64,000 bases of DNA from Neoscytalidium dimidiatum (GCA_037367355.1 CM074695.1:496001-560000), one strand, 5' to 3'. Counted from the stretch's first letter, positions 47,769-59,559 are shown. The notes: generated by a model from the sequence alone, not told the origin. Numbers and translations are program-made.

Positions 47769-49254
47769 TCAGTAAGGCTTGTATCTCTCCTTACCCTTCT
47801 CCTTGTCTTTCTTCTTGTGCTTGTCCTTGTGCTTCTTCTTATCCTTAGACTTCTCTGACTCGGTGGAGGGATCAGCAGCACTTGCCTCCTGCTCCTGCTG
47901 CTCATCTCCACCAAGACCCTCTGCGCGCCAGGACCGAACTTTGCCGTCCTCGCCGCATGTGAATATCGTGGATGACTGTGCCCTGTCAATGGCTATGATG
48001 ATCACCTGCGGTGAGCGTTTAACTTACCGGCGAGTCAATAAAAACGTCACGCACGATCTCCTCTCCGTGCGCGCCGGCAAGCCGGACACAATCCTCCAAA
48101 GAGCATGAGTAGTCAAGCGGCTTTCCGGCCGGAGGGTTGTGCAGAGGGAGTATGTCGAGCCGTTGTTCGCTGTTAGGGACAAGTCAGGCCTCTTCTGCCA
48201 CGATGGTAATGCACATGCCAACTTCCGCAATACTCCGGCTTGAGCAACGAGCGTGAGTGTTTAAGAGAATTTACGGAGAATACGCACCTGTGATTACCAG
48301 CAACAACGATATTTGACCCCGCGCTCCGATACACGTTCACGACGTACTCGCATGCTAGCTTCTCTCTCACATCTCCGATCTTCACAGGCGTCAACTCCGG
48401 GCTCGGGTCATCTGAGTCCTGATACTGGTAGAACGCTAGGGTCTCGTCGGTACCAAAAACGTATACGTCCGTTGGCGAGGCGAAACCGGCGTGGTGCACG
48501 GCAGAGTGATGGTTGATGACCTGACGCAGGGCATCGTCCTCGTCATTCTGCGTCAGATCGAAGATGCTTACCAGGCCGTCCGTGCTGGCAGAGAGGAGAG
48601 TCGAAGGGTTGGTCGGGTGTAGAGTGAGCTCGGTGATGGTGTCGGTGTGACTCTCAGCCAGGGTAAGGCGAGGAGCGGAAGCGTTGCGCGCGTCCCAGGC
48701 ATAGATGAAGGAGTCGCCGGGCCCGCGGCCTTCAAGTTCGGTACCGGCAATGATGGCATGGTGGGCGGAGCTGACTTCGAGGGCAGAGAGGCCCTGGGGT
48801 TTGGCTGGTCGGTCGAGTTAGTTTGGGGAATATACCTGTGAGGTACTTCATATATCCATGCTCTTTTCCTCACAATTTGAGATGGGGGCAAAACTACACA
48901 AAGGAAAAAGGAGAATTTCTCGAAATAGTCCCTGATAGGATCTATCGACTTACAGACTCGGAACTCCATGACGGCCTGCTTGGTTCGTCGATCCCAGCAT
49001 CTGACCAGGCCATCTCGGCCGGCGGTGGCCAGAACATTTCCATCATCGCTGTACCGTTCAAGGCAGGTGACACTCGAGTGAGCCTGACCTATGATGCCGC
49101 CTGAAAGGAGCTGTAGGGTTTTTGGATCGAAAATGCGTATAGAATCATCGGACGACAAGGCAGCGAGCGCTGTGTTCGTTTGCCTTAAAGAGTATATGTA
49201 GGAATCTTTGGGAAGTGATAGGTCGGCCTCTGCGACCAGTTTTGCGGTTCTCAT
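47769..49254 (-). CDS. WDR89-like WD40-repeat protein
   Basis: A 388-aa WD40 protein in four exons on the minus strand: 49254-48954, 48804-48288, 48169-48028 and 47975-47769; introns are 149, 118 and 52 nt. Repeat signatures include LAALSSDDSIRIFDPKTL, LATAGRDGLVRCWDRRTKQ, LLSASTDGLVSIFDLTQND and, after the last splice, IFTCGEDGKVRSWRAEG. The middle part (AVHHAGFASPTDVYVFGTDE) and GAHGEEIVRDVFID match the WDR89 subfamily. The C-terminus is a very basic Lys-rich tail (KSKDKKKHKDKHKKKDKEKG), which suggests nucleic-acid or nuclear binding. It probably works as a scaffold; the partner is unknown. Exon phases all close. Confidence 0.85.
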
Positions 49255-50142
49255 CTTAGCATGCAGGCGACTGGAGTCTAAAATGGAGCGCTTGAATGTA
49301 CAACTAGTGGTTTCTTTGAGACTCCGCTGGCACGGTTTCGATGTGGTTCAGATATGGTTTGGATGACGGAGCCCGAAAAATTTTTTACTCCCAAGAAGCC
49401 CGTCAATGAAAGGCGCATCGCTTTTGCTTTGGTGTCACAGCCAGCCAAAGCCAAAGAGTAGACAGTGATAAGCGATCAATTCGTGGCCATGATGAATATC
49501 AACTTCTGCCATGCGCAGAGCTGCTTTAGTGTTGCTACTGATTGATGCTTGCCCGCGCGACGGACTGGTTGCTAGCCATGACGTGCATGAGCGGCGTTGC
49601 CATCCCAGCCGAGCAGCCCACCCACTGAGAAAACCAGAGCTTCAATTCACGTTCGGTGCTCTTCCAGTATACATGTCACCCTGATATGAAACGCACCAAA
49701 TCATAGACAAGATTACAATGCGCGATTAACGACGGGTTGTCCCTCTAGGGACACTCATGAAGGCCGCTCATGGCTGACATGACGCCAGCCGCGGCGACCG
49801 ACCGCCTGGATTCACTCTCCCGAAGGCGTCCAGAGGCGGTGTTGAGGTCCCATGAGGGGGAGAGGAGGCGGGGGACACGCGCGAGAGAGCTTTTTTTCAG
49901 GTGCGCGAGCAAATGCCGGGGTTCGGCCGGCTCTCATCAGCGCGCGCGTGATTGGTCGCTCATCCTCGGCTGGAGGCTCATGGGCGCCCGGTCTTGGCCG
50001 TTCGTCCAGGTGCCATCCCATCATCGACGACGCAAGCGCGACTCCAACTTGCCCCTCTGCAAGCCATCGTGACTAGAGCCGCTTTTGCAGTCGTTGCATC
50101 TCTCCGCTCCGCCCTTCCGCTTACCGGTCCTCTGTCCCCACG
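49255..50142. promoter_or_regulatory. Divergent promoter region, WDR89-like/SDH3
   Basis: 888 bp between divergent start codons. An ATTGG (reverse CCAAT box) lies at 49951-49955, about 190 bp before the SDH3 ATG. CCAAT is the site of the CBC complex, partner of HapX, which in other moulds represses iron-consuming respiration genes. A single pentamer is weak evidence. Confidence 0.35.
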
Positions 50143-50798
50143 ATGCTTGCCCAGCGCGCCTTCCAACAGTCGCTGCGCCGCGCCGCCGGCCACCGCGGCA
50201 TTGCTGCACCCGCCGGGATCTTGATGCAATCGAGGTACCACTACCCTCGCCATGAGCCCGTCGTCCACGTCCCAATTGCCTCCGTGCCCATCACCCGCTT
50301 CCCCATCCGCCAATCGTTCTTGGCCGTCTCCACTGACCACCTCCATTCCACAGACCGGTCGCAACCCAGATCGTGCCCGAGAACGAGGCAAACAGCATCC
50401 TGGAGAAGCAGCGCCTGAACCGCCCCGTCTCCCCGCATTTGACCATCTACAAGCCTCAGATCACCTGGTACGGCTCTGCCTTGAACCGCATCACGGGGTC
50501 GGTGCTGTCGGGCGGCATGTACCTCTTCTTCGCCGCCTACGCCGTCGCCCCGCTCACCGGCTGGCATCTCGAGTCGCAGTCGATCGCTGCCGCCTTCGCC
50601 GCCTGGCCCCTCGCCGCTAAGGTCGCCACCAAGGCCCTCCTCGCGTTCCCCTTTACCTACCACAGCATCAACGGCCTGAGGCATTTGTCTTGGGATCTCG
50701 CCATCGGCATTAACAACAAGGCTGCGATCCAGACGGGCTGGACTGTGGTTGGGCTGACTGCCGTGTCGACGCTGGCATTGGCGTTTTACGGAAACTAG
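50143..50798 (+). CDS. SDH3: Succinate dehydrogenase cytochrome b subunit (SDH3/SdhC)
   Basis: Membrane anchor of respiratory complex II that binds haem b and ubiquinone in the mitochondrial inner membrane. Two exons: 50143-50234 and 50354-50798; the 119-nt intron begins GTACCA and ends CACAG. The product is 178 aa. The first exon encodes most of the mitochondrial presequence (MLAQRAFQQSLRRAAGHRG). The family signature follows: RPVSPHLTIYKPQITWYGSA then LNRITGSVL, the quinone-site Ser/Arg region also targeted by SDHI fungicides. Three membrane helices follow, with the haem-ligand region FTYHSINGLRHLSWD. The length is typical. Confidence 0.95.
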
Positions 50799-52120
50799 AA
50801 AGGTCGAAAATTGGTGACGTCTTGTGGAGCCGGGAATCAGACTTTTGGGAGGTGGGGGACGATCGTCTTGGATGTGGAGGTGTAACCAGATCTACGATAA
50901 GATTTTGGGAGGGTGTGATGAATATCGACGTCTAGAGGAGCCTTTGTGTGCTCCGAAGATGGGGCGCTTGGGCTTGAGCAATTGTTGCTTTAGTAGGGAA
51001 ACGGAGCAAATGCCATCTTCTTTTCAAGCATCGCCAAGGAGTAGTCTCCGAAGCTCGACATTGACCGGTGGTGTTTCATGAGCAAGAGGACTAATAAACT
51101 AATCTTGTTCAAGTAGAGATGCGCAGCTCGGTTCTGGGCTGTGGGAAGACATGTCGTGACCGAGCAGGGGTTGAGACAAGTTGGCGAAGCTTCAGATGGA
51201 GGGCCTGATGACGACGCGAGATGGCGACAGAGAGCAGTTACAAATTGGTGCCTTCAATTGGTATCCAATTGATTGGGGGCGTGACAAAAGATGGCGAGCT
51301 GAGTGCTCGTTATCATCAATCTACGGACGTTTGGCATTGTTGCACCCGAACTCAAAGCGGGCAACACCAAGTTCGATATATTATTTCGTTTAGACGGAAG
51401 GATCCCGTTGTGATCCGTCGTATGTGGAGAGCCGGCACTTGGGGTCTTGTACACCGCTATGAGACCGGCTCAAGCCCGCCTGGGCTTGGGCTGCATGAAG
51501 CGGCGGCAACAATGGGTCAGCGGGAAGCTCTACATTGATCTGACAGGCTCACTACAGCTCCAGCGACCATCAGAAACCCCATTAGCAGCTCGCATGTCTT
51601 ACCCCATCAACCGAGATAAGATTGGCTTCGCTCCGCTGAGCACTCGAGGCGAGAATTGTAGACCCACCGGTATCTATGCCATCAGTAGCTAAAAAGAGAT
51701 CGAAGCGTGATCGCGCGGCTCGGTCCGCGCACTGGCTGCGCGCTCACTATCACTCTCACTCGCTGTGTGTGCGACGTGGGCGGCGCTCGCGCGCGCGCGG
51801 GCTGCCGCCGAGAGCAACCCGCATCCCGCCAAAACAAAACAACCCTAGCAACCACCGCCCACAACAACCACTTGCTCTCGCACAACGACGCCAACACGCA
51901 CACATTTTCTCCCTTTATTCCTACACCAAACAGCGAAAATCATGAATTAGCGAAGACCCAACGCATACTCAACCCACGCACGCCCGACTTGTTTTTTTTT
52001 CCTTTCCGCGCTCGCGCGCAAAGAGACGACCCGTCCGGCCCACCCCCCAGTCGCACTCTTCCGTCCGATCGAACTCCCACCCGCCCGCCCGCCCGTCGTC
52101 CCCTCGCGCGAGCCGGGCCC
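50799..52120. other. Intergenic region and leader of the spindle-pole gene
   Basis: About 1.3 kb. No gene in 50.8-51.7 kb. From about 51707 the frame of the downstream gene is open without an ATG, so this part is most likely its 5' UTR and promoter. It is rich in CGCG near 51780-51800. Confidence 0.5.
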
Positions 52121-54844
52121 ATGTCGACCTCCACCGCGACCCCGACCCCGGACGACGACCCGGCGTCCTCTCCGCACCGCGAGATCGACGAGACCGTGTT
52201 CCAGCCCTCCGGCGGCGGCAGTGACGATGCCCCCGCCGAATCGGAGAACACGGCGTACAGCATCGACCTGGACGCGCTGCTGGGCGGTGGCGGGGCCAGC
52301 AAGGACGATGACCGCGACCTGACGCTCGACGACACGGAGCCGCTCGACACCGTGCGCAGCGAGGATGTGGACGGCCCGAGCGATTTCACGCAGAACATGG
52401 AGTTTTGGATGCGCACGCGGCTGCCGGTCGAGCGGCAGCGCGGGCTGAAGAGGAGCGGCTCGGGGAATGCGGCAGCGGCGGCGGCGGCGCAGACGCAGGC
52501 GCAGACGCAGACAAGACCGGACGAGGGCCCTGGAGAGGAGACTGAGTTGGAGGAGAGCGGGATGCTGTCGCCGCCGCCGGAGAAGACGTCTGTGCGAGAG
52601 AGCTTCGAGGGGAGGGATCATGTCAGTGATTCGGAGGGCGAGGAGGACGATGGTGGGGAGCGGCCCGGACAGCGGGCTGGCTCGGAGCATGGCTCGTATG
52701 AGTACGGGCAGAGCGAGCAAGGCGAGGATACGCGCGAGGTCGCGGCCGCGGCGATGCAGGACTTGCACGGCTACGTCATTTCCGATGAGGATACGTTCAT
52801 GCCGCGCTCGCGCCGGCCGTCGTCGACGATTGGAGACGAGGATGGCGATAGTGGGTCACGGCAGGGTTCGATCGACGAGCAGATTGACATCTTGTCGAGC
52901 ATGGACGATGTGAATGAGGAGGACTACAGGAGTGTGTCTGCGTCCCCGGCGCCCCGGCAGCAGGAGGAGTGGAAGCGGGAGACACCTGCGCCACCGAGGG
53001 CGTCGTGGTTGCAGCCAACAGTGGAGGACCACGAGGATACGCCGCCGCCGATGAGCTCGCGACCCAGTCCGAGAAGCGGCGCAGGGACGAGGGCACCGGA
53101 GGTGAGGATTGAGGACTACGAGGATCACTTGCGCAAGACAGCAGAGGCAACTAGACGGAACGGCTCGAATGAACGAGACTCAACGCCGAACAGCAGAACT
53201 ACTTCGAATAAAGACTCCGACGAGGATCCCGCCGACCTCAGAACCCAGATTAATAGACTACGCAACGAACTGGCCCGCCAACGCGAGGATTTCGCATTTC
53301 AGATCGCCAGCCTCGAGAAGCAGCTCGACCGCATGCGTACCGAGCGCGACGACGCCCGCGATAGCGAGCAGCGCCGTGTCCGCGACCTCAACGCGCAGCA
53401 CGCCGACCGCACGCGGGATCTGGAGCAGCACTGGCAGCGGCGGCTTCAGATGGCGCAGGACCGCTACGAGCAGGACGTGCAGGAGCAGACAGCTAGCTTC
53501 GCGCTCGTCAAGTCGAGCTTCGAATCACGGCTATCCGCCACCGAGAGCGCGCTGCAGGCGCAGATCGCCAAGAGGGACGCCGAGCTGGACACTGAGCGGA
53601 GCGCGCACGCGCAGGAAGTCGAGCAGCAGCGCGCGGGCTACGAGGCCAAGGTCAGGTCGCTGGAGGAGCGCGTTGGCGAACTACAGGCCGCGCTCGCAAA
53701 CCGCAGCGACGCTTCCTCGCCATCGGACCAGGCCCTCGTGCAGCAGCGGGAGGCCGAAGCCGACGCCCGCATCGCAGAGCTAGAGGCTCGCCTCCGCACC
53801 GCGCAATCACAGCTCGAAACCGTCCGCGCTTCGTCCTTCTCCTCCTCCCCCTCCCGTCCGGCCTCCTCCTCCGCCCGCCTGGCCGAGGAGCACCAGCACC
53901 AGCGCCACGCCGGCGACGACCTGCTCGCCCGCTCCAGGCGCCAGGTCGCCGAGCTGGAGGCTAACATGGCGCTGCTGCAGCAGCAGCTCGGGCACGCGCG
54001 CCGCGAGACGGATGCGCTGCGGCAGGACGCGGACGCGGCGCGGGACGGCGCGCGGCTGCTGCGCGACGAGCTGCTCGAGGCGCGCGGGCGCGTCGTCGAG
54101 GGCGACAGGCGGGCGGAGGCGCTGCAGCGCGAGAGGGGCGACGAGGGCGAGAAGGCCGAGGCGGCGCGGAGGGAGGCGGCGCGGGCGCGGCGGGAGGCCG
54201 AGCGCGAGAGAGAGAGGGCACGAGCGGCGGAGCGGGAGAGGGAGGACGTGCGGAGGAGGGCGCAGGAGGCGGTGAGGGTGGCGGGGACGCGGTTGAACGG
54301 GGAGAGGATCGAGAAGGCGGGGCTGAGGCGCGCGTTGGAGGAGCTGAAGGCGGAGGTGGAACGGTTGAGAGGGACGGTGGAGAGGCGGAAGGGTGGTGGA
54401 GGAAGCGAAGAGGCGGTGCAAGATGATGATGACGACGACGACGACAACGGGACGCAGACGTGGAGCTCGCCCGATACGAGATCGGCGGAGCTGGAGTCGC
54501 TGCGGCGCGCGCTGAGGGACGCGAACCTCGCCGCGAAGGAGGCCAAGGAGGAGGCGCGCAGGGCGAGGGACGAGGCGGCGGCGCTGAAGGAGGACTTCGC
54601 CTCCGTCAATCAGGCCATGGATGAACGCGTGCTGCAGCTCATCCGCGCGAGGGAGAAGGAGTGGCGCCGGAGGCTCGATGCGGTGGAGAGGGAGAAGAAG
54701 GCACTGGGCAGGGCGCTGCTGCACGAGTGGGGGAGGGAGGAGGTCGGTGAGGGCGAACCCCAGGCGTATCGGTACATGTTTGTGAAAAAGAGCGGTGGTG
54801 GTGGTGGTGGTGGTGGGGGTGGGGCCGAGAAGGGGGAGGCTTGA
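52121..54844 (+). CDS. Coiled-coil spindle pole body protein (SnaD/Cut12-like)
   Basis: A 907-aa single-exon protein starting at the first ATG of a frame that is open for another 414 bp upstream. Residues 1-330 are acidic and disordered but contain the short conserved GPSDFTQNMEFWMR block, which I associate with Cut12/SnaD-type spindle-pole proteins. From about 360 to 780 the sequence is heptad-like coiled coil (LRTQINRLRNELARQREDF, IASLEKQLDRMRTERDDARD). Residues 600-750 are extremely Arg/Glu/Ala-rich. The conserved C-terminal block follows (NQAMDERVLQLIRAREKEWR, then ALGRALLHEWGREEVG). It ends in a Gly run encoded by GGT repeats. It probably acts at the spindle pole or microtubule-organising centre; the family call rests on two short motifs, so another coiled-coil protein is possible. 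Confidence 0.65.
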   Translation: MSTSTATPTPDDDPASSPHREIDETVFQPSGGGSDDAPAESENTAYSIDLDALLGGGGASKDDDRDLTLDDTEPLDTVRSEDVDGPSDFTQNMEFWMRTRLPVERQRGLKRSGSGNAAAAAAAQTQAQTQTRPDEGPGEETELEESGMLSPPPEKTSVRESFEGRDHVSDSEGEEDDGGERPGQRAGSEHGSYEYGQSEQGEDTREVAAAAMQDLHGYVISDEDTFMPRSRRPSSTIGDEDGDSGSRQGSIDEQIDILSSMDDVNEEDYRSVSASPAPRQQEEWKRETPAPPRASWLQPTVEDHEDTPPPMSSRPSPRSGAGTRAPEVRIEDYEDHLRKTAEATRRNGSNERDSTPNSRTTSNKDSDEDPADLRTQINRLRNELARQREDFAFQIASLEKQLDRMRTERDDARDSEQRRVRDLNAQHADRTRDLEQHWQRRLQMAQDRYEQDVQEQTASFALVKSSFESRLSATESALQAQIAKRDAELDTERSAHAQEVEQQRAGYEAKVRSLEERVGELQAALANRSDASSPSDQALVQQREAEADARIAELEARLRTAQSQLETVRASSFSSSPSRPASSSARLAEEHQHQRHAGDDLLARSRRQVAELEANMALLQQQLGHARRETDALRQDADAARDGARLLRDELLEARGRVVEGDRRAEALQRERGDEGEKAEAARREAARARREAERERERARAAEREREDVRRRAQEAVRVAGTRLNGERIEKAGLRRALEELKAEVERLRGTVERRKGGGGSEEAVQDDDDDDDDNGTQTWSSPDTRSAELESLRRALRDANLAAKEAKEEARRARDEAAALKEDFASVNQAMDERVLQLIRAREKEWRRRLDAVEREKKALGRALLHEWGREEVGEGEPQAYRYMFVKKSGGGGGGGGGGAEKGEA

Positions 54845-56720
54845 TACCCGCAATCGGGATGGGGGCAGGAGGTTTTTTTTTTTGGGAGGGGAAGTGTTGA
54901 TTTTTATTGCTTCGTATCTGGGGGCGCTGTTGGCCCTGCACGTATACATGGGTCTGGCGTTTGGCGATGCACAAAGGTCTTTGAGACTTGGCTTCCCTAG
55001 GGCCTTGTGGTTTAGTGCTGGAACGCTGTCATGAATCAAGCTAAGCGGAATACGCTCTGGTTCTTGTTGTGCTCGATGTGATTTGACGAGAGCGGCGTCA
55101 CACGGATTGCTGTTCTGCATGGATTGAATGCAGGTGCAAGTACACTGGGTTCGATGGTGACGACGACTGCTAAGCCTCACTCACGGAGTGGAGTTGAAGG
55201 TGCCACATTCTCAGCTCTAATTGGTACGTATGTACAAGACATGCTTCGGGATAGCCGCTATACACTCGCCTCCCTATCGCACTAGAGAGAGCCAGTCAAG
55301 GAGAAAGCATTAGTTATGCAATACGGGGATACAGCGGCATTGCAACACCGGCATGTAGCGGTAACGCAAATCCGATAGCCGTCCTTTCCGCGCCTTTGAG
55401 ACAATTGCACGCTTCGTGCTTCCCTCTTGTAACAAATAGCTCTTCCGAAAGGAGCTTCAGCTCGGCCGTCATTGCTAATAATCCATTATGGAGGGGCAGC
55501 ATTGTAGTGAGTAATTCCAGTATCGAGTAGCCTAGTAAAAAATGAAAAAAAAAAAAAGGGCGTCTACCTTCGTTCCCTATAGGGACTTTGTTAACCTGAC
55601 GTCTTCACACTCGTAGTTCGGTTCAGATCGAACTGTTCTTTCCGATCCGGTAGTACTCGGCGCTGTTTCCCTAACGATAAACTTGTTGGCAAGTGCGGAG
55701 GAGAGGGGACACGCGGTCGTGAGACGAGGTGGGCCGTCTCGGAGGCTGGAGCACCGGCTAGTCCGTTAGGATAGCCGATGCTAATTTTCTTGCGGTTCTG
55801 GTTGCTTGTTAAGGGGCTAGAGATGTTTTGTCCACTCAAACGTGTTGATAATGCCCTGTGTGTGTGACAGCTCGTTGATGCGTCAACACGGTCTTCTTGA
55901 TCAGCGTTGCTCACTGAACGCCTAATCGACTTCTTGGCGGTGAATCTTTGACCATAACCCGCCGACAAGCATCTTTGGGGGGTATTTCCCCGGCTGCCAA
56001 TTGGATGAGCGCCATCGGCGGCGTGCCTATATTTGTCCGGCCAAGTGGACAGTCCCACTAAGTGGCAAGTACGGCCTACGGGAATATCCGTCGTATCTCA
56101 TCTCGTATCGAGGATAAGGAGTAGTGACGAAAAATAGGCGCTGATGAGAGAAACAGCTGTGTGTATATCGTCAGCAGAGGAGCGGATGATCGTGCTCTGA
56201 CATAGGGCCGATATCTGAAGATGGTCATGTCCTAGGCGTGGCGAGATTAGTGTGGGATTCCACCGGAGAAATGTAGCTGTGCCAATCTTGCGAGCTCGAA
56301 CTAGCACTGCTGACGTGCGTATCTATGAGTAAGTTGATTTCCGTCGTGCAGGATTGGGTGGCCAGTAAATGGTCTGACGGTAGGCAAGCTTACCGCCAGA
56401 CTCTTACCCCCAGCACAGTCGGGAGAAATGGAAACATTGCAGACCTACCTGCGGGCTTGGCAACTAAGTGAGAAGAGTTTACGGTCCCGCGTGGCGTGCG
56501 CTCGGGATCCGCGGACGGCACGACGTTGGACTATGCTCCGCTGGAGAAATAATTCGGCGAAATGGAGGAGCAATGGAGGTCTGAGTGCGAGGAGAAGAGT
56601 GTGAGGAAGAATCGATGTTGATGAAAGACTACATTCGAGTTCAATCGAGAGCTTAGGTCCGAACGCAGCCGGTCAAGCACAGGGGTGAACTGGCTGAGAG
56701 GCAGATGGCACCCCAGGTCG

Positions 56721-56729
56721 ATCTGATAA
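56721..56729 (+). promoter_or_regulatory. SreA/Fep1-type iron element (distal)
   Basis: ATCTGATAA is an exact match to ATCWGATAA, the consensus bound by fungal iron-sensing GATA repressors (SreA/Fep1/Urbs1). It lies about 960 bp upstream of the predicted HapX start. Binding is inferred. Confidence 0.5.
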
Positions 56730-57404
56730 GCCAATGAAGGTAAGAGACCAGGACTGTTCGGTTTCTGAACACGAATACGCCACATCCTTGAGCAAGTTTT
56801 CATCTAAGCGATCTCCATCTAGCGTGTGGATTGGTGATGGTAAACTCGGCGTTAAGCTTTTAGTAGGCAGCGGCCACTGGGTGCTCTGCAGCGGTAATAA
56901 CATGCAACCATCCCGAAATATGTCCTGGTATAACGCGTGTGAGGACGTGTGATGCAGGAGGCGGCTGAGTCTACAGTCAGTCCGCAGAATTTAAATATAT
57001 TAAAGCGTCGACCGGCACGACTCAAGGCGGAGACCGAGATGGCCGAGTCCGACTGTGTATATCCGAGAGCCACGGGGCTCTATTCTTACCAGAAATAGTA
57101 GGATGGCTGGACCCGGCGCCGCAACAGGGACGAGATAAGATGATTTCTTGTGGGCCGAGTGGCTGTAGATGACGAGGCGTGCGAGTAAGAATCGTGGCTT
57201 TGGGATTTTTCAGCAGCGTAATAGGGAGATCTAGCGGGAAATAGGCGCAATGGTGGGCAGCGGATCGATACGCAGAGGCTCACTGGGGCCAGGTGCCTGA
57301 CACGGCGTCGAAGTCGGCGATGCGAACGTAAAACGGGCGCTGGCCCACCGGATGCTTGGGGAGGATGCTGTAAAGGGCTCGACACCATGCTGGGAGCCCG
57401 TCTG

Positions 57405-57434
<30 letters not shown>
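57405..57434. repeat. (GAC)10 microsatellite
   Basis: Ten uninterrupted GAC units about 250 bp upstream of the HapX start, probably in its promoter or 5' leader. Confidence 0.95.
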
Positions 57435-57436
<2 letters not shown>

Positions 57437-57621
57437 ACACCACTGCTCACGCCTCCTCCAGCCTCCCGTCCGGATCGCGCAGTGCCTGGCGCCGGCCCGG
57501 CTTTGCTCTGGTCTTGTGCTCTGGCTCGCGGGCTCATCAGGCCATTCCCTTCGCGGACGATGGGCGACTCCACCGAGCCGAGTTCGGCGAGTCTCGGAGG
57601 GAGGTGTTTCCCCCCCGAAAA

Positions 57622-57630
57622 ATCTGATAA
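57622..57630 (+). promoter_or_regulatory. SreA/Fep1-type iron element (proximal)
   Basis: A second exact ATCTGATAA, 50 bp before the predicted ATG of HapX. In Aspergillus, hapX is repressed by SreA through such elements. Its position supports placing the start codon at 57680, downstream of it, rather than at 57560. Confidence 0.55.
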
Positions 57631-57679
57631 GATGATCATACTTCCGCTCTACCTCCATCGCATCGACGACCACCAGCCA

Positions 57680-59559
57680 ATGATGGCCACCAAGAAGCTC
57701 GACATCGCGCCGGCTCCCAGCCCTTCTGTCGGCGATGCGTCGAGCGCCAACTCTCCCTTTGCCATTCCCTCGCCCCAGTCCGACGGCTCCGGCTCTCCCT
57801 TCGACCCCAACACCCCCGCCGCCAATGCCACATCGCCGTCTGCCGGGCCTGCCCACGCTTCCTCTGCCTCGACACCCGTCCCGCTCGCTCCAGGCCCCGG
57901 CTTGTCTCCGTACATCACGCCCGCCATGAACCAAGGTCCCTGCGGTAACAGCTATGTTATCCCGCCCAGGCCCAAGCCCGGGCGCAAGCCTGCCACCGAC
58001 GACCCGCCGTCCAAGCGCAAGCAGCAGAACCGCGAGGCCCAGCGTGCCTTCCGTCAGCGCAAGACCCAGAAGATGGAGGAGACGAACCGCGAGCTGCAGC
58101 GCGCTCTTGATGAGCGTCGCCAGCAGGCCGAAGCCCATCAGCGCGAAGTCACTCACCTCAATGGCGTGCTGACCGAAGAGCGGTCGCGATCCGAGGGCCT
58201 GCAGCGCAAGGTCGACCAGCTGACATCCGACAACGACACCATGCGCCAGCAGCTCGAGTTCATGCAGGAAAAGCTGCTGAAGCTGGAGCGCGAGATGGAG
58301 TACTACCGTCGTCTGCCGCCGCAAAATCAGCTCACGCCACCCGCCTGGCGAGGTGATGGGGAAGAGCCATCGGCCGCATCGGGGCCGAGTGCTGAGGCCC
58401 GTGGGGACGCTGGGCTCATCTCCGCACTACCGACTGCCGCTGCTCCCATCACCCTGCCGCCTCTCATCCGCTCTGAGAATGCTGTTCCGAAAGACGGTTG
58501 CGGCCGATGCGCTGACAATGGTGACTGCCCGTGCGTCGACTCTCTCGTCGACTTTTCCGGCTCCAACCGCAACGTCCGCCAGTCCGGCGACGTTGAAATG
58601 CACGACTCACCCAGCCACGAGGACGAGATGGAAATCGATTTTACCAACTTCGGAAAGCATCCTGCTGCAAAACGTCCGTCTGCCATGGAGCCACCGTGCA
58701 AGCCTGGAACATGCGATGCATGCATGAAAGACCCTCTGCAGAAGCGTTTCTGCGAGACTCTTGCCCGCGAGCGTCCTATTAACAGATCGTACCTTCATCG
58801 CGAGATGTCATATGCCAGCGCCAAGGGTGATGATGACGGCCAGACCTCCATCAAACGTCAGCGTCTCAGCATTACTAGCGAGTCTATCGATTGTGCTGAG
58901 GCTTATCGCCGTTATTTTCGTAGCGCCAACCTCCCCGTCAACGAAGAACACCCAGCGTGGATGAAGGAGTTAATCACTCTTCCACCTACCCGTAGCGACT
59001 CCATCCGCCTGCAGCAGCTTAAGGAGGCCACCGAGGCGAAGCAGAAGCGTCACATGTCTGCTTACGAGCTGGATATGGCTTCCGTGCTCAACGTCCTCAA
59101 GAAAGCCGATACGCGCCATAGCACCGACGGCCCGTCGGAGCGATCCTCGCGCCACAACAGCGTCGCCATTAGCACCTCTAGCAGTGGCGGCGCCAACAGT
59201 GGTAATAGCGAGAGCAGCAACGACAAAAACCTCGGTGAGCCCAGCGCGGTGAATGACGAGTCCTCCGGCTAATAAGATCAGAGTCGCGAGCCTCAGTCGA
59301 GGTTCATAGATCCATCACTACCAAGACCGCAGACCTAGTTCTGCGCCCTCCGAGCACCAACGCACCGCAGCGGCCCGCACCTGTGTCCCGCAGGACGTCC
59401 TATCAAAGCTCCATCCGCAGCCCTGGCACCCCTTCCACTCCTACCGGAACTGGATATCACCGGAAGGACAGCCTTGCCTTCGTCATCAACGAGAGTGGTC
59501 AGTCAAGCTCGTCCCTCCCGGGCACTCCTACGGCTTTGACACCTGCCATCGAGGCCTGA
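57680..59559 (+). CDS. hapX: HapX-type bZIP iron regulator
   Basis: Transcription factor that joins the CCAAT-binding complex and adjusts iron use, repressing iron consumers and activating uptake when iron is scarce. Two exons: 57680-59234 and 59282-59559; the 47-nt intron begins GTGAGC, has a GCTAAT branch site and ends ATCAG. The product is 610 aa. A HAP4-like CBC-binding motif (YVIPPRPKPGRKPATDDPP) sits at about 90-108, directly before the basic region (KRKQQNREAQRAFRQRKTQ) and leucine-zipper-like coil. Cys-rich iron-sensing regions follow at about 273 (CGRCADNGDCPC) and 339 (CKPGTCDACMKDPLQKRFC). Reading through the intron gives an early stop at 59272; the last exon adds a Ser-rich tail (SRRTSYQSSIRSPGTPSTP). 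Upstream in-frame starts (57560, 57629) are less likely. Confidence 0.85.

Larger units (their letters stand above)
54845..57679. other. Long upstream region of HapX
   Basis: About 2.8 kb without a supported gene. It contains two iron-type GATA elements and a GAC microsatellite, listed separately. Short frames (for example on the minus strand at 55.3-55.5 kb) do not resemble known families. A long regulatory upstream region is typical of iron regulators. Confidence 0.5.

Noticed and set aside
53638..55180. Two long minus-strand frames (323 and 457 codons)
   Set aside because: Shadows of the coiled-coil spindle-pole gene; their composition (Ser/Arg or Pro/Arg/Leu runs) is what antisense of Glu/Arg/Ala coiled coil produces.
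57482..57679. N-terminal extension of HapX
   Set aside because: The frame is open but begins at non-ATG codons, contains the iron element and GC-rich leader, and lacks resemblance to HapX N-termini.
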